From Roseomonas indoligenes (GTDB lineage: Bacteria > Pseudomonadota > Alphaproteobacteria > Acetobacterales > Acetobacteraceae): a stretch of DNA of 64,000 nt. Shown here in pieces: positions 28,804 to 37,759 of the stretch. The stretch's first letter is position 1. Every line of letters begins with the position of its first letter. Location: contig NZ_JAGIZA010000003.1 of the NCBI RefSeq assembly GCF_017813365.1, positions 124,001-188,000 of the forward strand, in the 5' to 3' direction. The position numbers and the translations under genes are program-made. Below the pieces are notes generated by a model, which was given only the letters and a program-made list of their open reading frames with translations, ran no database searches and was not told the DNA's origin.

Positions 28804-29590
28804 GCCCGCCTGCCTTCGGGCCGCGCGTCAGCAGGGCTTCCAGCAATTCGTGCCGCAGCTCGAGGAAACGCGGGGTCTCCCGCACCTCCACGGGGTCGCG
28901 CGGGCGGGGCAGCCCGGTTTCGACGACGCGCGCGATGGTGGATGGCCGCTTCGTCAACAGCGCCACGCGGTCGGAGAGCGCGACCGCTTCCTCCACGTCA
29001 TGCGTCACCAGCACGACTGTCAGGCCGCGCTTTTCCCAGAGTTCGAGCATCAGCCTGTGCAGGTCCAGCCGCGTCAGCGCGTCCACAGCGCTGAAGGGCT
29101 CATCCATCAGCAGGATCCTGGGTTCCGCTGCCAGCGCGCGGGCCAGGGCGACGCGCTGCTGCATGCCGCCGGAAAGCTGCCAGGGAAAGTGGTCGCCGAA
29201 GCCCGTCAGCCCCACGGCCTCAAGCTGCGCATCCGCCAGAACGCGCGCCTTCGCCCGCGAGACACCGGCCCTGTGCTCCACGGCAAAAGCGACGTTGTCC
29301 CGCACACTGCGCCAGGGCAGCAGGGAACGCCCGTATTGCTGGAAGACGTACACCGCCTCGGGCGGCGGCCCGGATACGGTGCGCCCGGCCACACGCACCG
29401 ATCCGGCGGAAGGTTCCATGAGCCCCGCCGCGATCTGCAGCAGCGTGGACTTGCCGCAGCCGGACGGGCCGAGAATGGAGAGGAACTCGCCCTCCCGCAC
29501 GGAGAGGGAGAGCCGGTCCATCGCGAGGGTGGGCGGCCCGCCCCGGCCGGGAAAGACCTTCTCGACCGCTTCCAGCTCCAGGATCGCCAT
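28796..29590 (-). CDS. ABC transporter ATP-binding protein, SsuB/TauB type
   Basis: 264 residues. Walker A GPSGCGKSTLL, Q-loop VFQQYGRSLLPWRSV, signature QLSGGMQQRVALARAL, Walker B RILLMDEPFSAVD and H-loop VLVTHDVEEAV are all intact. The only ATPase in the operon, therefore presumed to energise both permeases. Follows the glutamine-synthetase-like gene after 44 bases. Confidence 0.93.
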   Translation of the reverse strand: MAILELEAVEKVFPGRGGPPTLAMDRLSLSVREGEFLSILGPSGCGKSTLLQIAAGLMEPSAGSVRVAGRTVSGPPPEAVYVFQQYGRSLLPWRSVRDNVAFAVEHRAGVSRAKARVLADAQLEAVGLTGFGDHFPWQLSGGMQQRVALARALAAEPRILLMDEPFSAVDALTRLDLHRLMLELWEKRGLTVVLVTHDVEEAVALSDRVALLTKRPSTIARVVETGLPRPRDPVEVRETPRFLELRHELLEALLTRGPKAGGHG

Positions 29591-29634
29591 TCACTCACCT
29601 CCTGGACCGCGCCGCGATGCGGGCCCGCCGGGAA

Positions 29635-31059
29635 CTAGAAGATCTCGAAATACTCCCGCTGCTCCCACTCCGAGACCTCCGCCTCGAACCGGGCGATCTC
29701 AGCGCGCTTGAGGCGCAGGAACCAGTCGATGAATCCCTCGCCGAAAGCCTCGCGTGCCGTGTGGTTCCTGTCCAGCGCGTCCAACGCCTCGGCCAAGCTG
29801 CGCGGCAGGGGATCGGCGGCGGTCTCGTAGGGCGTGTCGGCGGCCGGGCCGGGTTCCAGCTTGCGGGCAATGCCGTCGAGTCCGAAATGCAGCTGGGACG
29901 CCATGTAGAGGTAGGGGTTCGCCGCCGGCTCGCCCAAGCGGTTCTCCAGCCGGGTCGCGCGGTCCCCGGGCTGGCCGAGGGCGCGCACCATCACGCCACG
30001 GTTGTCCACGCCCCACACTGCACGGTCTGGCGCGAGCGACAGGGGCCGGAACCGGCGATAGCCGTTGATCGTCGGCGTCGAGAACGCGGCCGCCGCCCGC
30101 GCGTGCTGCAGCAGGCCGCCCAGGTAATGCAGCGCGGTGCCCGAGAGGAGCTCGCCCTCCTCCCCGACGAAAAGGTTCCGCCCCTCCCCGTCGCAGAGCG
30201 ACTGGTGCAGGTGCCAGCCGGAGGACATGACGTTGGGGATGCGCGGCCGGCACATGAAGCTGGCGTGGTAGCCGTGCCGCCGCGCCACCTGCTTCACGGC
30301 GCTGCGGAACAGGATCGCGTTGTCCGCGGAGTCCAGCGCGGGCCGCGCATCGAAGGTGAACTCCACCTGGCTCGGCCCGTACTCGATCTCCATGGAGCGC
30401 AGTGGCAGGTCCAGGCCTTCCACCGCGTGGCGAAGCGTCTCCAGGATCGGGTCCAGCGCGTCGTAGCGGCTCTCCGTCAGGTAGTTGTAGCCCTGCGTCA
30501 GAAGCGCCACCTCCGGCGGCGTCCCGGGCTGGCCCGCATCCTCCGGCGCCATCTTCGGATCGAGCAGGCGGAAGAGATGGAACTCCATCTCGATCCCCGT
30601 GTTAAAGGAGAAGCCCTTCCCCTCGGCCTTCGCGAGCGCACGCCGCAGCTGCTGGCGGGAGCAGAGCGGTACGGCGCCGCCATGCTTGAAGTAGGCATCG
30701 CAGAGCAGCCAACCCGTGTGCGGCGCCCAGGGCAGCACGCGAAAGGTCGCGGGATCGGGGATGACGAGGAAGTCCGCCGCCCCCTGCATTTCCTGCATCG
30801 GCCCGCCCGTTCCGAAGACCGGCCAGCTCGTGCGGTGGCTGGTATCCTTCAGCAGCATGGTGGAGGTCATGGCGATGCCGTCGCGCAGCGCGCGCGCCGC
30901 GTCCGAGGCCACCACCGTTTTTCCGCGTAGGATCCCGTGCTGGTCCGCCCAGGAGAGGCGGATGACCCCGACTCCCTCCTCCTCGACCCGGCGCAGCACC
31001 TCTTCCGCCGCCTCCCGGGCAGCCGCGTCCTGCAGCCCGTGCGCCTCGACGAAGCTCAT
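29635..31059 (-). CDS. Glutamine-synthetase-family ligase (probable gamma-glutamyl-amine synthetase)
   Basis: 474 residues. Metal and ATP ligands of the GS fold are conserved: E157 and E159 in GIEMEFHLF, MEIEYGPSQVEF, the SGWHLHQSL histidines, and RLENRLGEPAANPYLYMA. So it should be an active ATP-dependent ligase joining glutamate to ammonia or an amine. It starts 4 bases after the Rieske oxygenase gene. In aniline (AtdA1/TdnQ), dichloroaniline and isopropylamine (IpuC) pathways a GS-like enzyme glutamylates the amine substrate next to an oxygenase, which makes a catabolic role more likely than nitrogen assimilation. Substrate not provable here. Confidence 0.85.
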   Translation of the reverse strand: MSFVEAHGLQDAAAREAAEEVLRRVEEEGVGVIRLSWADQHGILRGKTVVASDAARALRDGIAMTSTMLLKDTSHRTSWPVFGTGGPMQEMQGAADFLVIPDPATFRVLPWAPHTGWLLCDAYFKHGGAVPLCSRQQLRRALAKAEGKGFSFNTGIEMEFHLFRLLDPKMAPEDAGQPGTPPEVALLTQGYNYLTESRYDALDPILETLRHAVEGLDLPLRSMEIEYGPSQVEFTFDARPALDSADNAILFRSAVKQVARRHGYHASFMCRPRIPNVMSSGWHLHQSLCDGEGRNLFVGEEGELLSGTALHYLGGLLQHARAAAAFSTPTINGYRRFRPLSLAPDRAVWGVDNRGVMVRALGQPGDRATRLENRLGEPAANPYLYMASQLHFGLDGIARKLEPGPAADTPYETAADPLPRSLAEALDALDRNHTAREAFGEGFIDWFLRLKRAEIARFEAEVSEWEQREYFEIF

Positions 31060-31063
31060 GCCG

Positions 31064-32380
31064 TCACTCGGCCGCCAGGGCCGGGGCGGACCAGGGTGCG
31101 GATGCGCGCCGGCGGGCCACGGCTGACTTCCAATGCGCCTGCCAGCTCTCGCTCGGGGCCATGCCGTCGATCGTGGCGGGCCCCGTGAGGTGCTCCGCCC
31201 CTTCGGTCAGCATCGGCGCCCTGCCCTCCTCCACCGCGGCCATGCCGCGCAGCAGCAGGCGGCGGTTGGCGGCGATCGCCTTGTCGGTGGAGGCCAGGTG
31301 CTCCTTCGTGCGGTCCTGGATCGCGCCCTGGCTCTCCACCGCCCATTGGTCATGCGTGTTGATGTCGTGGCCCATGCCCGTATAGGTCTGGGAAGCCTGC
31401 TCCTGCGGGTCGAAGCCGTAGTCGTTCTTTGCGTTCCGCGCGGGCAGGTAGTCCGGCAGGGAATAGCTCTCCAGCCGCTGCGCCCGCATCCGCGCGCGGT
31501 CCACCGGGGCGGCGAAGCTCGTGAAGATGGCGATCCAGTAGCAGCGCGTGTCGTCCACGGGCATGTGCCACTGGGTGATGGTCATCTCCGCGCTCATCGG
31601 GATCACGAAGGCCTGCGGGAAGTACAGGTTCGTCACGCGCACATGCGTCGTCGCCTCGCTGATCTTCCGCAGCGCCGTCACGCGCAGCCCGTATTCGGTG
31701 CTGTCCACCTCGATCTCCGGGCGCGGGAACTCCCGCAGAACGTAGGTCATCGGCAGGTCCGATCCGTCGGAGGCGCCGCGGAATTGCTTGCCGTAGGACT
31801 CCTTCTCGTCCCCATCCTCGAAGAAGCGGTGCAGGAAGGAGGCGTGGGCGGGGTCGATCCCCACCTCAAGCGCCTGCAGCCAGTTGCACTCGATCATGCC
31901 CTTGAAGGCGAAGGTGTGGGTGTCCGGCGCCACGAAGCAGTCGAAAGCCGGCAGCGCGGGCGCCTCACCCTCCCCGAGATAGGCGAAGACGATCCCGGAC
32001 CGCAGCTGCACGGGGTAGGAGCGGGTGCGGATGCGCTGGTGCAGCGTGCTGCCCTCCGGCTCGCCCGGCGTCTCCAGGCAACGGCCATCGGCGCCGAAAA
32101 GCCATCCATGAAAAGGGCAGCGCAGCCCGCCATCCTCCAGGCGCCCATAGGCGAGGTCCACGCCGCGGTGCGGGCATCCCCGGTCGATGAGGCCTATCGT
32201 CCCCTGCTCGTCCCGGAACAGCAGGAAATCCTGGCCGAGTGCGCGCACTGGCCGGACAGGACGCGGCCCTTCCAGCTCGTCCAGAAGCGCGATCGGCTGC
32301 CAGTAGTGCCGCAGCAGCGCGCCGCCCGGCGTGCCCGGGCCGACCTGGGTCAGGCGCCTGTTCTGTTCCGCACTCATCAT
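31064..32380 (-). CDS. Rieske non-heme iron oxygenase, phthalate 4,5-dioxygenase-like
   Basis: Single-component terminal oxygenase, 438 residues from the ATG pair 32380/32377. The N-terminal Rieske cluster has C69-x-H71 and C88-x2-H91 (RGCPHRG, RCPFHGW). The catalytic domain has the mononuclear iron motif D176-PA-H179-ASFL-H184, in which D176 bridges to the neighbouring subunit's Rieske centre. No small subunit, ferredoxin or reductase gene is found in the window, so an electron donor must come from elsewhere. First gene of the operon with the GS-like ligase and ABC importer; divergent from the IclR gene. Confidence 0.9.
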   Translation of the reverse strand: MMSAEQNRRLTQVGPGTPGGALLRHYWQPIALLDELEGPRPVRPVRALGQDFLLFRDEQGTIGLIDRGCPHRGVDLAYGRLEDGGLRCPFHGWLFGADGRCLETPGEPEGSTLHQRIRTRSYPVQLRSGIVFAYLGEGEAPALPAFDCFVAPDTHTFAFKGMIECNWLQALEVGIDPAHASFLHRFFEDGDEKESYGKQFRGASDGSDLPMTYVLREFPRPEIEVDSTEYGLRVTALRKISEATTHVRVTNLYFPQAFVIPMSAEMTITQWHMPVDDTRCYWIAIFTSFAAPVDRARMRAQRLESYSLPDYLPARNAKNDYGFDPQEQASQTYTGMGHDINTHDQWAVESQGAIQDRTKEHLASTDKAIAANRRLLLRGMAAVEEGRAPMLTEGAEHLTGPATIDGMAPSESWQAHWKSAVARRRASAPWSAPALAAE

Positions 32381-32401
32381 GGCCGAACACCCCCGAAAAA
32401 T

Positions 32402-32435
32402 GTCCGATGACCGAACGTCTGTGCGATTGTAGAAC
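32402..32435. promoter_or_regulatory. Two related 15-bp operator-like repeats between the Rieske operon and iclR
   Basis: GTCCGATGACCGAAC (32402-32416) and GTGCGATTGTAGAAC (32421-32435) are direct repeats, 10 of 15 positions equal, 19 bp start to start (about two helical turns). Each resembles the GTGCGAT-N-CGAAC type of site bound by PcaU/PobR-like IclR regulators. They lie 22 bases upstream of the oxygenase start and 43 bases upstream of the iclR start, the right place for dual control. Confidence 0.6.
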
Positions 32436-32477
32436 CGCTCTTTCGGCCGACGCAACGCTGCCGAGGGGGAGGATCGA

Positions 32478-33278
32478 ATGCCAAGGCTCAGTGCCGAGGC
32501 CAGCCGTAACCGCGAGGAGGCAGCGCTGGGTCCAGACTACTCCGAGGCCCTGGCCCGCGGGCTGGCGGTCCTCGCCGCCTTCGGGGCGGAGCGGCGCCCG
32601 ATGACCCTGGCGGAGGCTGCGCGCGCGACCGGCCTACCCCGCGCCACGGCCCGCCGTGCGCTGTTCACCCTCGCTCATCTCGGTTTCGTCGAGGCGGAGG
32701 GGCGTCTGTTCCGCCTGACGCCGCGGGTGCTGCGCCTCGCCTCCGGCTATCTGGGGGCGAATGGTATTTCCACGCTGGTCCAGCCGCGCTGCGAGCGAAT
32801 CGCGGTCGCTCACGGAATTGCCTGCTCTGTTGCCATGCTGGACGGGCCGGAAGTGGTGTTCGTGGCCTATGGTCAGCCGGCCCGCCTCATGCCCGTGAAC
32901 ACCATGATCGGCACGCGCCTGCCCGCCCATTGCACGGCCCTGGGCCGCGTCCTGCTTGCCGCGCTGCCGGCGGGCATGGCGGAAGCGCTTATCGCTGCCC
33001 ATCCGCCCGCGGCTGTTACCCCGCGGACGGAGACGGACCCGGCCCGGCTGGGCGCTGCCATCGACGCAGCGCGCGCGGAAGGCCACGCGCTGGTGGAGGA
33101 GGAGATGGAGCTCGGCTTTGTCTCCCTGGCCGTGCCGCTGCGCCGCTATGACGGCCGCGTTGTAGCCGCGCTCAACATCGGCGCGCCCGCAGCCCTGCAC
33201 ACGCGCGTTGCGCTGGCGGAAACCTTCCTGCCTCTCCTGCGCGAGGAAGCAGCAGAACTGCAAGCACAACTCCTCTGA
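32478..33278 (+). CDS. IclR-family transcriptional regulator (PcaR/PobR/PcaU-like)
   Basis: 266 residues. Winged helix at about 25-85 (ALARGLAVLAAFG, then the recognition region TGLPRATARRALFTLAHLGF) and the IclR effector domain to the end (TRLPAHCTALGRVLLA, EEEMELGFVSLAVPL). The lead sequence EALARGLAVL is typical of the protocatechuate/p-hydroxybenzoate regulators. Divergent from the oxygenase operon and therefore its likely activator or repressor, with an aromatic acid or amine as probable effector. Confidence 0.9.
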   Translation: MPRLSAEASRNREEAALGPDYSEALARGLAVLAAFGAERRPMTLAEAARATGLPRATARRALFTLAHLGFVEAEGRLFRLTPRVLRLASGYLGANGISTLVQPRCERIAVAHGIACSVAMLDGPEVVFVAYGQPARLMPVNTMIGTRLPAHCTALGRVLLAALPAGMAEALIAAHPPAAVTPRTETDPARLGAAIDAARAEGHALVEEEMELGFVSLAVPLRRYDGRVVAALNIGAPAALHTRVALAETFLPLLREEAAELQAQLL

Positions 33279-33338
33279 GACATGCTTCAACCGCGCGGCC
33301 TCCGGATCGTTCTTAACACAGGTGGTGGCGACGGGATC

Positions 33339-33343
33339 GGAGG
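33339..33343 (+). promoter_or_regulatory. Ribosome binding site choosing a GTG start for the histidine kinase
   Basis: GGAGG four bases before GTG 33348. No such run precedes the upstream in-frame ATG at 33282. Confidence 0.55.
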
Positions 33344-33347
33344 AACG

Positions 33348-35252
33348 GTGCAGCAGCGTGCCCCAATCCAGGGCACCCCATCCGGAATGCGTCCGGGGCA
33401 GGGGGAAGCCGAGGTCAGGGCATTGCGCTCCGCTCTCGAGGAGGCGCACGCCGAATCGGCGCGCCTGACGGTGCGGCTCCAGGCCATGGAGCAGCGGCTG
33501 GCGGCTGGCCGCGCCCTCGCCTCTGCTCGCCGTGGCGCCGAGGACGACGATGCCGTCATCGGCGAGGCCTTCGAGGATCTCTGGTCGCTCACCGCGGAAC
33601 TGGAGGAGGCCAACGCCCGGCTGGCGCGGGAGACGGCCGCGCGGCGGGCGGAGCTGGCCGCGGTGGACGCCGCCTTGCACGAGAGCGAGGAGCGCCTGCG
33701 CCTTGCCCATCGCTACGCAGGTGCCGGCGCCTGGGAATGGGACATCCCGGCGAACACGGTCACATGGTCAGCCGAGTACCGGGACATGCTGGGACTCGGT
33801 CCCCAGGCGCAGCCCACCATGGAGTCCTGGATGGGCGGCATGCTCTCCGAGGACAGGGAGGCCGTCGAGCGCGCGATCCGACGGATGCTGCAGGATCCCG
33901 ATATGTCGGAGATCGAGGTCGAGTACCGCGCCCGCCACCCGGGCAAGGGCATCCTCTGGCTCTCCGGCCGCGGGCGGCTTCAACGCGACGCGGAGGGCAA
34001 TCCCTGGCGCCTGACGGGGCTGAGCATCGACATCACCGCCCGCAAGCGCGCGGAGATCGCGCTACGCGACGCCAACGAGAACCTTCGCCGCGAGGTGGAG
34101 AAGGAGGTCGCGGCGCGGGAGGCCGCGCAGGCCGGCGTGACGCAGACCCTGAAGCTTGAGGCTTTGGGGCGGCTGACCGGTGGCATCGCTCATGACTTCA
34201 ACAACCTCCTCGCCGTCGTCTCCGCCGGCATTTCCCTCCTCGCCCGCACCGAGGATCCGGCACGGCGGGAGAGGCTGACGGGGAGCATCGCCACCGCCTC
34301 CCAGCGGGGCGCGGACCTCACGCGCCGCCTCCTCACCTTCGCCCGGCGGCAGGCGCTGCGGCCGGAACCGATCGCTCTCAGCCCTTGGATGGGCGAACTC
34401 GGCGCCATGCTCTCCCGCTCCCTGCAGGCCGATATCGCGGTGGAGATAGAGGTGGCCGAGGACGCCTGGCCCCTCCACGCCGACCCTTCGGAACTCGAGC
34501 TGGCGCTGACGAACCTGGCCCTGAACGCCCGAGACGCCATGCCGCGGGGCGGGACGCTCCGGATCGCCGCGCGCAACACGGTGCTGGACGGCACGGAGGA
34601 CCCGGACGGGCTTCGCGGCGAGTTCCTGCGCCTCGACGTCTCCGACACCGGCACGGGCATGGCGCCGGAGGTGCTGGCCCGCGCCTTCGAGCCCTTCTTC
34701 ACCACGAAGGCCGGCAGCGGCAGCGGCCTGGGCCTTGCGCATGCCTACGGCTTCGCGCGGCAGAGCGGGGGCGCCGCACGGGTGCGGAGTCAGGAGGGGC
34801 ACGGCACCTGCATCACGCTCCACCTGCCCCGTGCGGCCGAGGAGGCATCCGCGCCCGCCCCGGCCGAGGCGGCGGCGGAGCGGCCCCTGCGCGTCCTGGT
34901 AGTGGAGGACGAGGAAGCGGTGGCGGGCCTCGTGCTGGACATGATGCGCCACCTCGGCCACGCCCCTGTCCACGCGGCGAACCCCGCGACGGCGCTGGAA
35001 ATGCTGGTGCGCGGGCTGGAGCCGGACCTCGTCTTCACCGACGTGCTGATGCCCGGCGGCATGGACGGGCTCGACCTTGCCCGGCACCTGAAGGAGGGCC
35101 GGCCCGCGCTGCCGGTGCTGCTGACCAGCGGCTATGGCGGCGCCCCCGCACGGGTGGCGGAAGCCGGGCTGCCGCTGCTGCGCAAACCCTATACCCTTGG
35201 CGCGCTGCGCGATGCCCTGACGGCGGCCGCGGCGGGCCGCAAGGCGGGCTGA
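33348..35252 (+). CDS. Soluble hybrid sensor histidine kinase (coiled coil - PAS - HisKA - HATPase - receiver)
   Basis: 634 residues from GTG 33348. Order: N-terminal coiled coil (about 15-110), a PAS fold with PAC end (GAWEWDIPANTVTWS to LSIDITARKRAE, about 112-235), HisKA with phospho-acceptor His282 in GGIAHDFNNLL, HATPase with NLALNARDAM and DVSDTGTGM, then a receiver domain with Asp565 in LVFTDVLMPGG and the Lys in LLRKPY. No membrane span, so it senses a cytoplasmic cue. No response regulator with an output domain is adjacent; it lies 69 bases after iclR, same strand. Role unknown. Confidence 0.9.
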   Translation: MQQRAPIQGTPSGMRPGQGEAEVRALRSALEEAHAESARLTVRLQAMEQRLAAGRALASARRGAEDDDAVIGEAFEDLWSLTAELEEANARLARETAARRAELAAVDAALHESEERLRLAHRYAGAGAWEWDIPANTVTWSAEYRDMLGLGPQAQPTMESWMGGMLSEDREAVERAIRRMLQDPDMSEIEVEYRARHPGKGILWLSGRGRLQRDAEGNPWRLTGLSIDITARKRAEIALRDANENLRREVEKEVAAREAAQAGVTQTLKLEALGRLTGGIAHDFNNLLAVVSAGISLLARTEDPARRERLTGSIATASQRGADLTRRLLTFARRQALRPEPIALSPWMGELGAMLSRSLQADIAVEIEVAEDAWPLHADPSELELALTNLALNARDAMPRGGTLRIAARNTVLDGTEDPDGLRGEFLRLDVSDTGTGMAPEVLARAFEPFFTTKAGSGSGLGLAHAYGFARQSGGAARVRSQEGHGTCITLHLPRAAEEASAPAPAEAAAERPLRVLVVEDEEAVAGLVLDMMRHLGHAPVHAANPATALEMLVRGLEPDLVFTDVLMPGGMDGLDLARHLKEGRPALPVLLTSGYGGAPARVAEAGLPLLRKPYTLGALRDALTAAAAGRKAG

Positions 35253-35341
35253 CCCTTCGCCGCCTTGGGGCGGGCCGTTCCCTGCAGGTTTCACGCGGGG
35301 CGCCCTTGGCCGCCGCCCGGCGGGCTGGTTGATTGGCGCCC

Positions 35342-37693
35342 ATGCCCCTCGCACCCCGGCGTGTCCGTCCTTCCCCTGCCCGGTCCGCCTGGCGCTGGCT
35401 GCGCCGGGCCCTGGTGGTTCTGGTCGCCCTGCCGCTGCTGCTCGCGGCCGGCGTCGCGGGGCTGATCTGGTGGACCCTGCCGGGTGAGGAGGAGGCACTG
35501 CGGATTGCCGGCCTCTCCGCTCCGGTGGAGATCGCCTTCGATCCCAAGGGCATCCCCCGCATCCGCGCCTCCAACGAGAGGGATGCCGCGATGGCGATGG
35601 GTGTGCTGCACGCGCGCGACCGGCTGTTCCAGATGGAGATGACGCGCCGCGGCGGCGCCGGGCGGCTGAGCGAGATCGCCGGTCCCTCGACGCTCCGGCT
35701 GGACCGCTTCCTGCGCACCCTCGGTCTGCGGCAGAAGGCGGAGGGCGACCTCGCCGCCCTGCCCGCCGAGGAACGCGGAATGCTGGAGGCCTATGCGGCG
35801 GGAGTGAATGCCTGGATCGCCGCGCGCGGACGCTTCGCGGCGCCGGAATTTGTCGCCCTTGGCGCGCCGGAGCCTTGGAAGCCCACCGACAGCCTTCTCT
35901 GGGGCAAGGTGATGGGGCTCTGGCTCTCCGGGAACTGGCGGCTGGAGACCGAGCGGGCGCGCCTTTCCGCCACCTTGCCGCCGGAGAAGCTCTGGCAGCT
36001 CTGGCCTTCCGACGACAGCCCGGGCCGACCGGACCTCGCAGCCCTTCCCTCGCCGGAGCGGCTGGCGGCCCTGCTGGAGGCCGCCCCGAGCTGGGGAAGG
36101 GGCGCGCCCCTGCCGGAATCGGCGTCCAATGCCTGGGCACTCGCGCCGGCGCGCTCCTCCACAGGCGGCGCGCTGCTCGCCTCGGACCCGCATCTCGCCC
36201 TGCAGGCGCCGGTGCTGTGGTACCTTGCGCGCATCGAGCTGCCGGGCGGGCGCTTCCTCGCCGGCGCGACGGCGCCGGGCGTGCCGATGGTGGTGATCGG
36301 CCGGAACGAGCGCCTGGCCTGGGGCTTCACCACCACCCATTCCGACACGCAGGACGTCTTCGTGGAGCGCCTTTCCGGCACCGACGCCTACGAGACGCCC
36401 GATGGCCCCCGCCCCCTCACTACGCGCGAGGAGCGCATCGCCGTGCGCGGCCGGGCCGAGGAGGTGCTGCGCGTTCGGGAGACGCGGCACGGCCCCGTCC
36501 TGTCCGACCTTGACGAGCAGCCGCCGGGGAACGAGGTGCTGGCCGTCTCCATGGCGTCCCTCGCCCCGTCCGACAGCCAGGCGGCGGGGCTGCTGGCGCT
36601 CAACCGCGCCCACTCCCTTGAGGAGGCGCGGACGGCCGCCTCCCTCATTTCATCCCCCGCGCAGAACCTGATGGTGGCGGACGCCGCCGGCGGGATCGCG
36701 ATGTATCTTACCGGCCGCACGCCGGTCCGCACCGCGGGCGATGGTGCCCTGCCCGTCGCCGGCTGGGACGGGGCGCATGACTGGACGGGCTGGGTGCCCT
36801 TCGATGCCATGCCGCATGTCGAGCGGCCCGCCAGCGGCGTGCTGGCCAACGCCAATAACCGCGTTCAGCCGCCTGGCGCGGAGCCGTTCCTGGGCCGCGA
36901 TTGGTACGGCGACTGGCGCTTCCGCCGCATCGGCGAGTTGCTGCGGCAGCGGGAACGCCACGCGCCGGGGGACCTGGCCGCCATCCAGGCAGACGCCGTG
37001 GACCTTCTGGCACGGGAGATGCTGCCCCTCCTTCTCTCCCCCGCGCGCCCGGCCGGGGTGGCCGGCGCGGCGCGGGACCTGCTGCTGGGCTGGGACGGCA
37101 CGGCGGGCACGGCCATGCCGCAGCCCCTGATCTTCAATGCCTGGGCCCGCGAGTTCGGCCGCATGGCCCTGGCCACGGCCGGGGTCGGGGAGGAGGCCTT
37201 CTCCCCCACCCCGGAATTCCTGCGGACCCTGGCCACGCCGCAGGGCGCCGGATGGTGCGGGGCGGGCGGCTGCGCCGCGCTCTCCATGCAGGCGCTGGAG
37301 AAGGCGGTTGCCGGGCTGGTCGCGCGCTTCGGCCCGGACCCGGCGGCCTGGCGTTGGGGCGAGGCGCACCGGGTGCGGCTGGACCACCCGCTGCTGCGCT
37401 TCGTGCCGCTGCTCGGCACAATGCTGCGGATCGAGGCGCCGACGCCGGGCGACGGGCAAACGTTGAACCGCGGCGGGATGACAGGGGATTTCACCCATGT
37501 CCACGGGCCAGGGCTGCGGATCGTGATGGACCTCGCCTCCCGCGACGGCGTGGCGGCGGCGGTCGCCACGGGGCAGTCGGGCAATCCCTTTTCCCGCCAC
37601 TGGCGCGACATGAACGCCGCCTGGGCGGCGGGCCGGCTTGAGCCCATCCCTGCCCTGGCGGAGACCGCCGCGCGACTGCAGCTGGATCCCTGA
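35342..37693 (+). CDS. Penicillin acylase family protein (Ntn hydrolase, membrane-anchored)
   Basis: 783 residues from ATG 35342. One hydrophobic span near residues 22-45 anchors or exports it. The alpha-chain opening GIPRIRASNERDAAMAMG and the autoproteolytic site before Ser262 (ESA-SNAWALAP) identify the family: Ser262 becomes the N-terminal nucleophile of the beta chain. Later marks are RNERLAWGFTTTHSDTQD and LANANNRVQPP. Family members cleave penicillins, acyl-homoserine lactones or other amides; which applies is not shown. Weak ribosome binding site. A WCGAGGC cysteine pair in the beta chain could form a disulfide. Confidence 0.9.
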   Translation: MPLAPRRVRPSPARSAWRWLRRALVVLVALPLLLAAGVAGLIWWTLPGEEEALRIAGLSAPVEIAFDPKGIPRIRASNERDAAMAMGVLHARDRLFQMEMTRRGGAGRLSEIAGPSTLRLDRFLRTLGLRQKAEGDLAALPAEERGMLEAYAAGVNAWIAARGRFAAPEFVALGAPEPWKPTDSLLWGKVMGLWLSGNWRLETERARLSATLPPEKLWQLWPSDDSPGRPDLAALPSPERLAALLEAAPSWGRGAPLPESASNAWALAPARSSTGGALLASDPHLALQAPVLWYLARIELPGGRFLAGATAPGVPMVVIGRNERLAWGFTTTHSDTQDVFVERLSGTDAYETPDGPRPLTTREERIAVRGRAEEVLRVRETRHGPVLSDLDEQPPGNEVLAVSMASLAPSDSQAAGLLALNRAHSLEEARTAASLISSPAQNLMVADAAGGIAMYLTGRTPVRTAGDGALPVAGWDGAHDWTGWVPFDAMPHVERPASGVLANANNRVQPPGAEPFLGRDWYGDWRFRRIGELLRQRERHAPGDLAAIQADAVDLLAREMLPLLLSPARPAGVAGAARDLLLGWDGTAGTAMPQPLIFNAWAREFGRMALATAGVGEEAFSPTPEFLRTLATPQGAGWCGAGGCAALSMQALEKAVAGLVARFGPDPAAWRWGEAHRVRLDHPLLRFVPLLGTMLRIEAPTPGDGQTLNRGGMTGDFTHVHGPGLRIVMDLASRDGVAAAVATGQSGNPFSRHWRDMNAAWAAGRLEPIPALAETAARLQLDP

Positions 37694-37759
37694 TCCTTCC
37701 TACCCGCCAAGGTATTGAAACCTCCCAGGACCGGCCTGAAATTGGAACCTTACGAAGCC

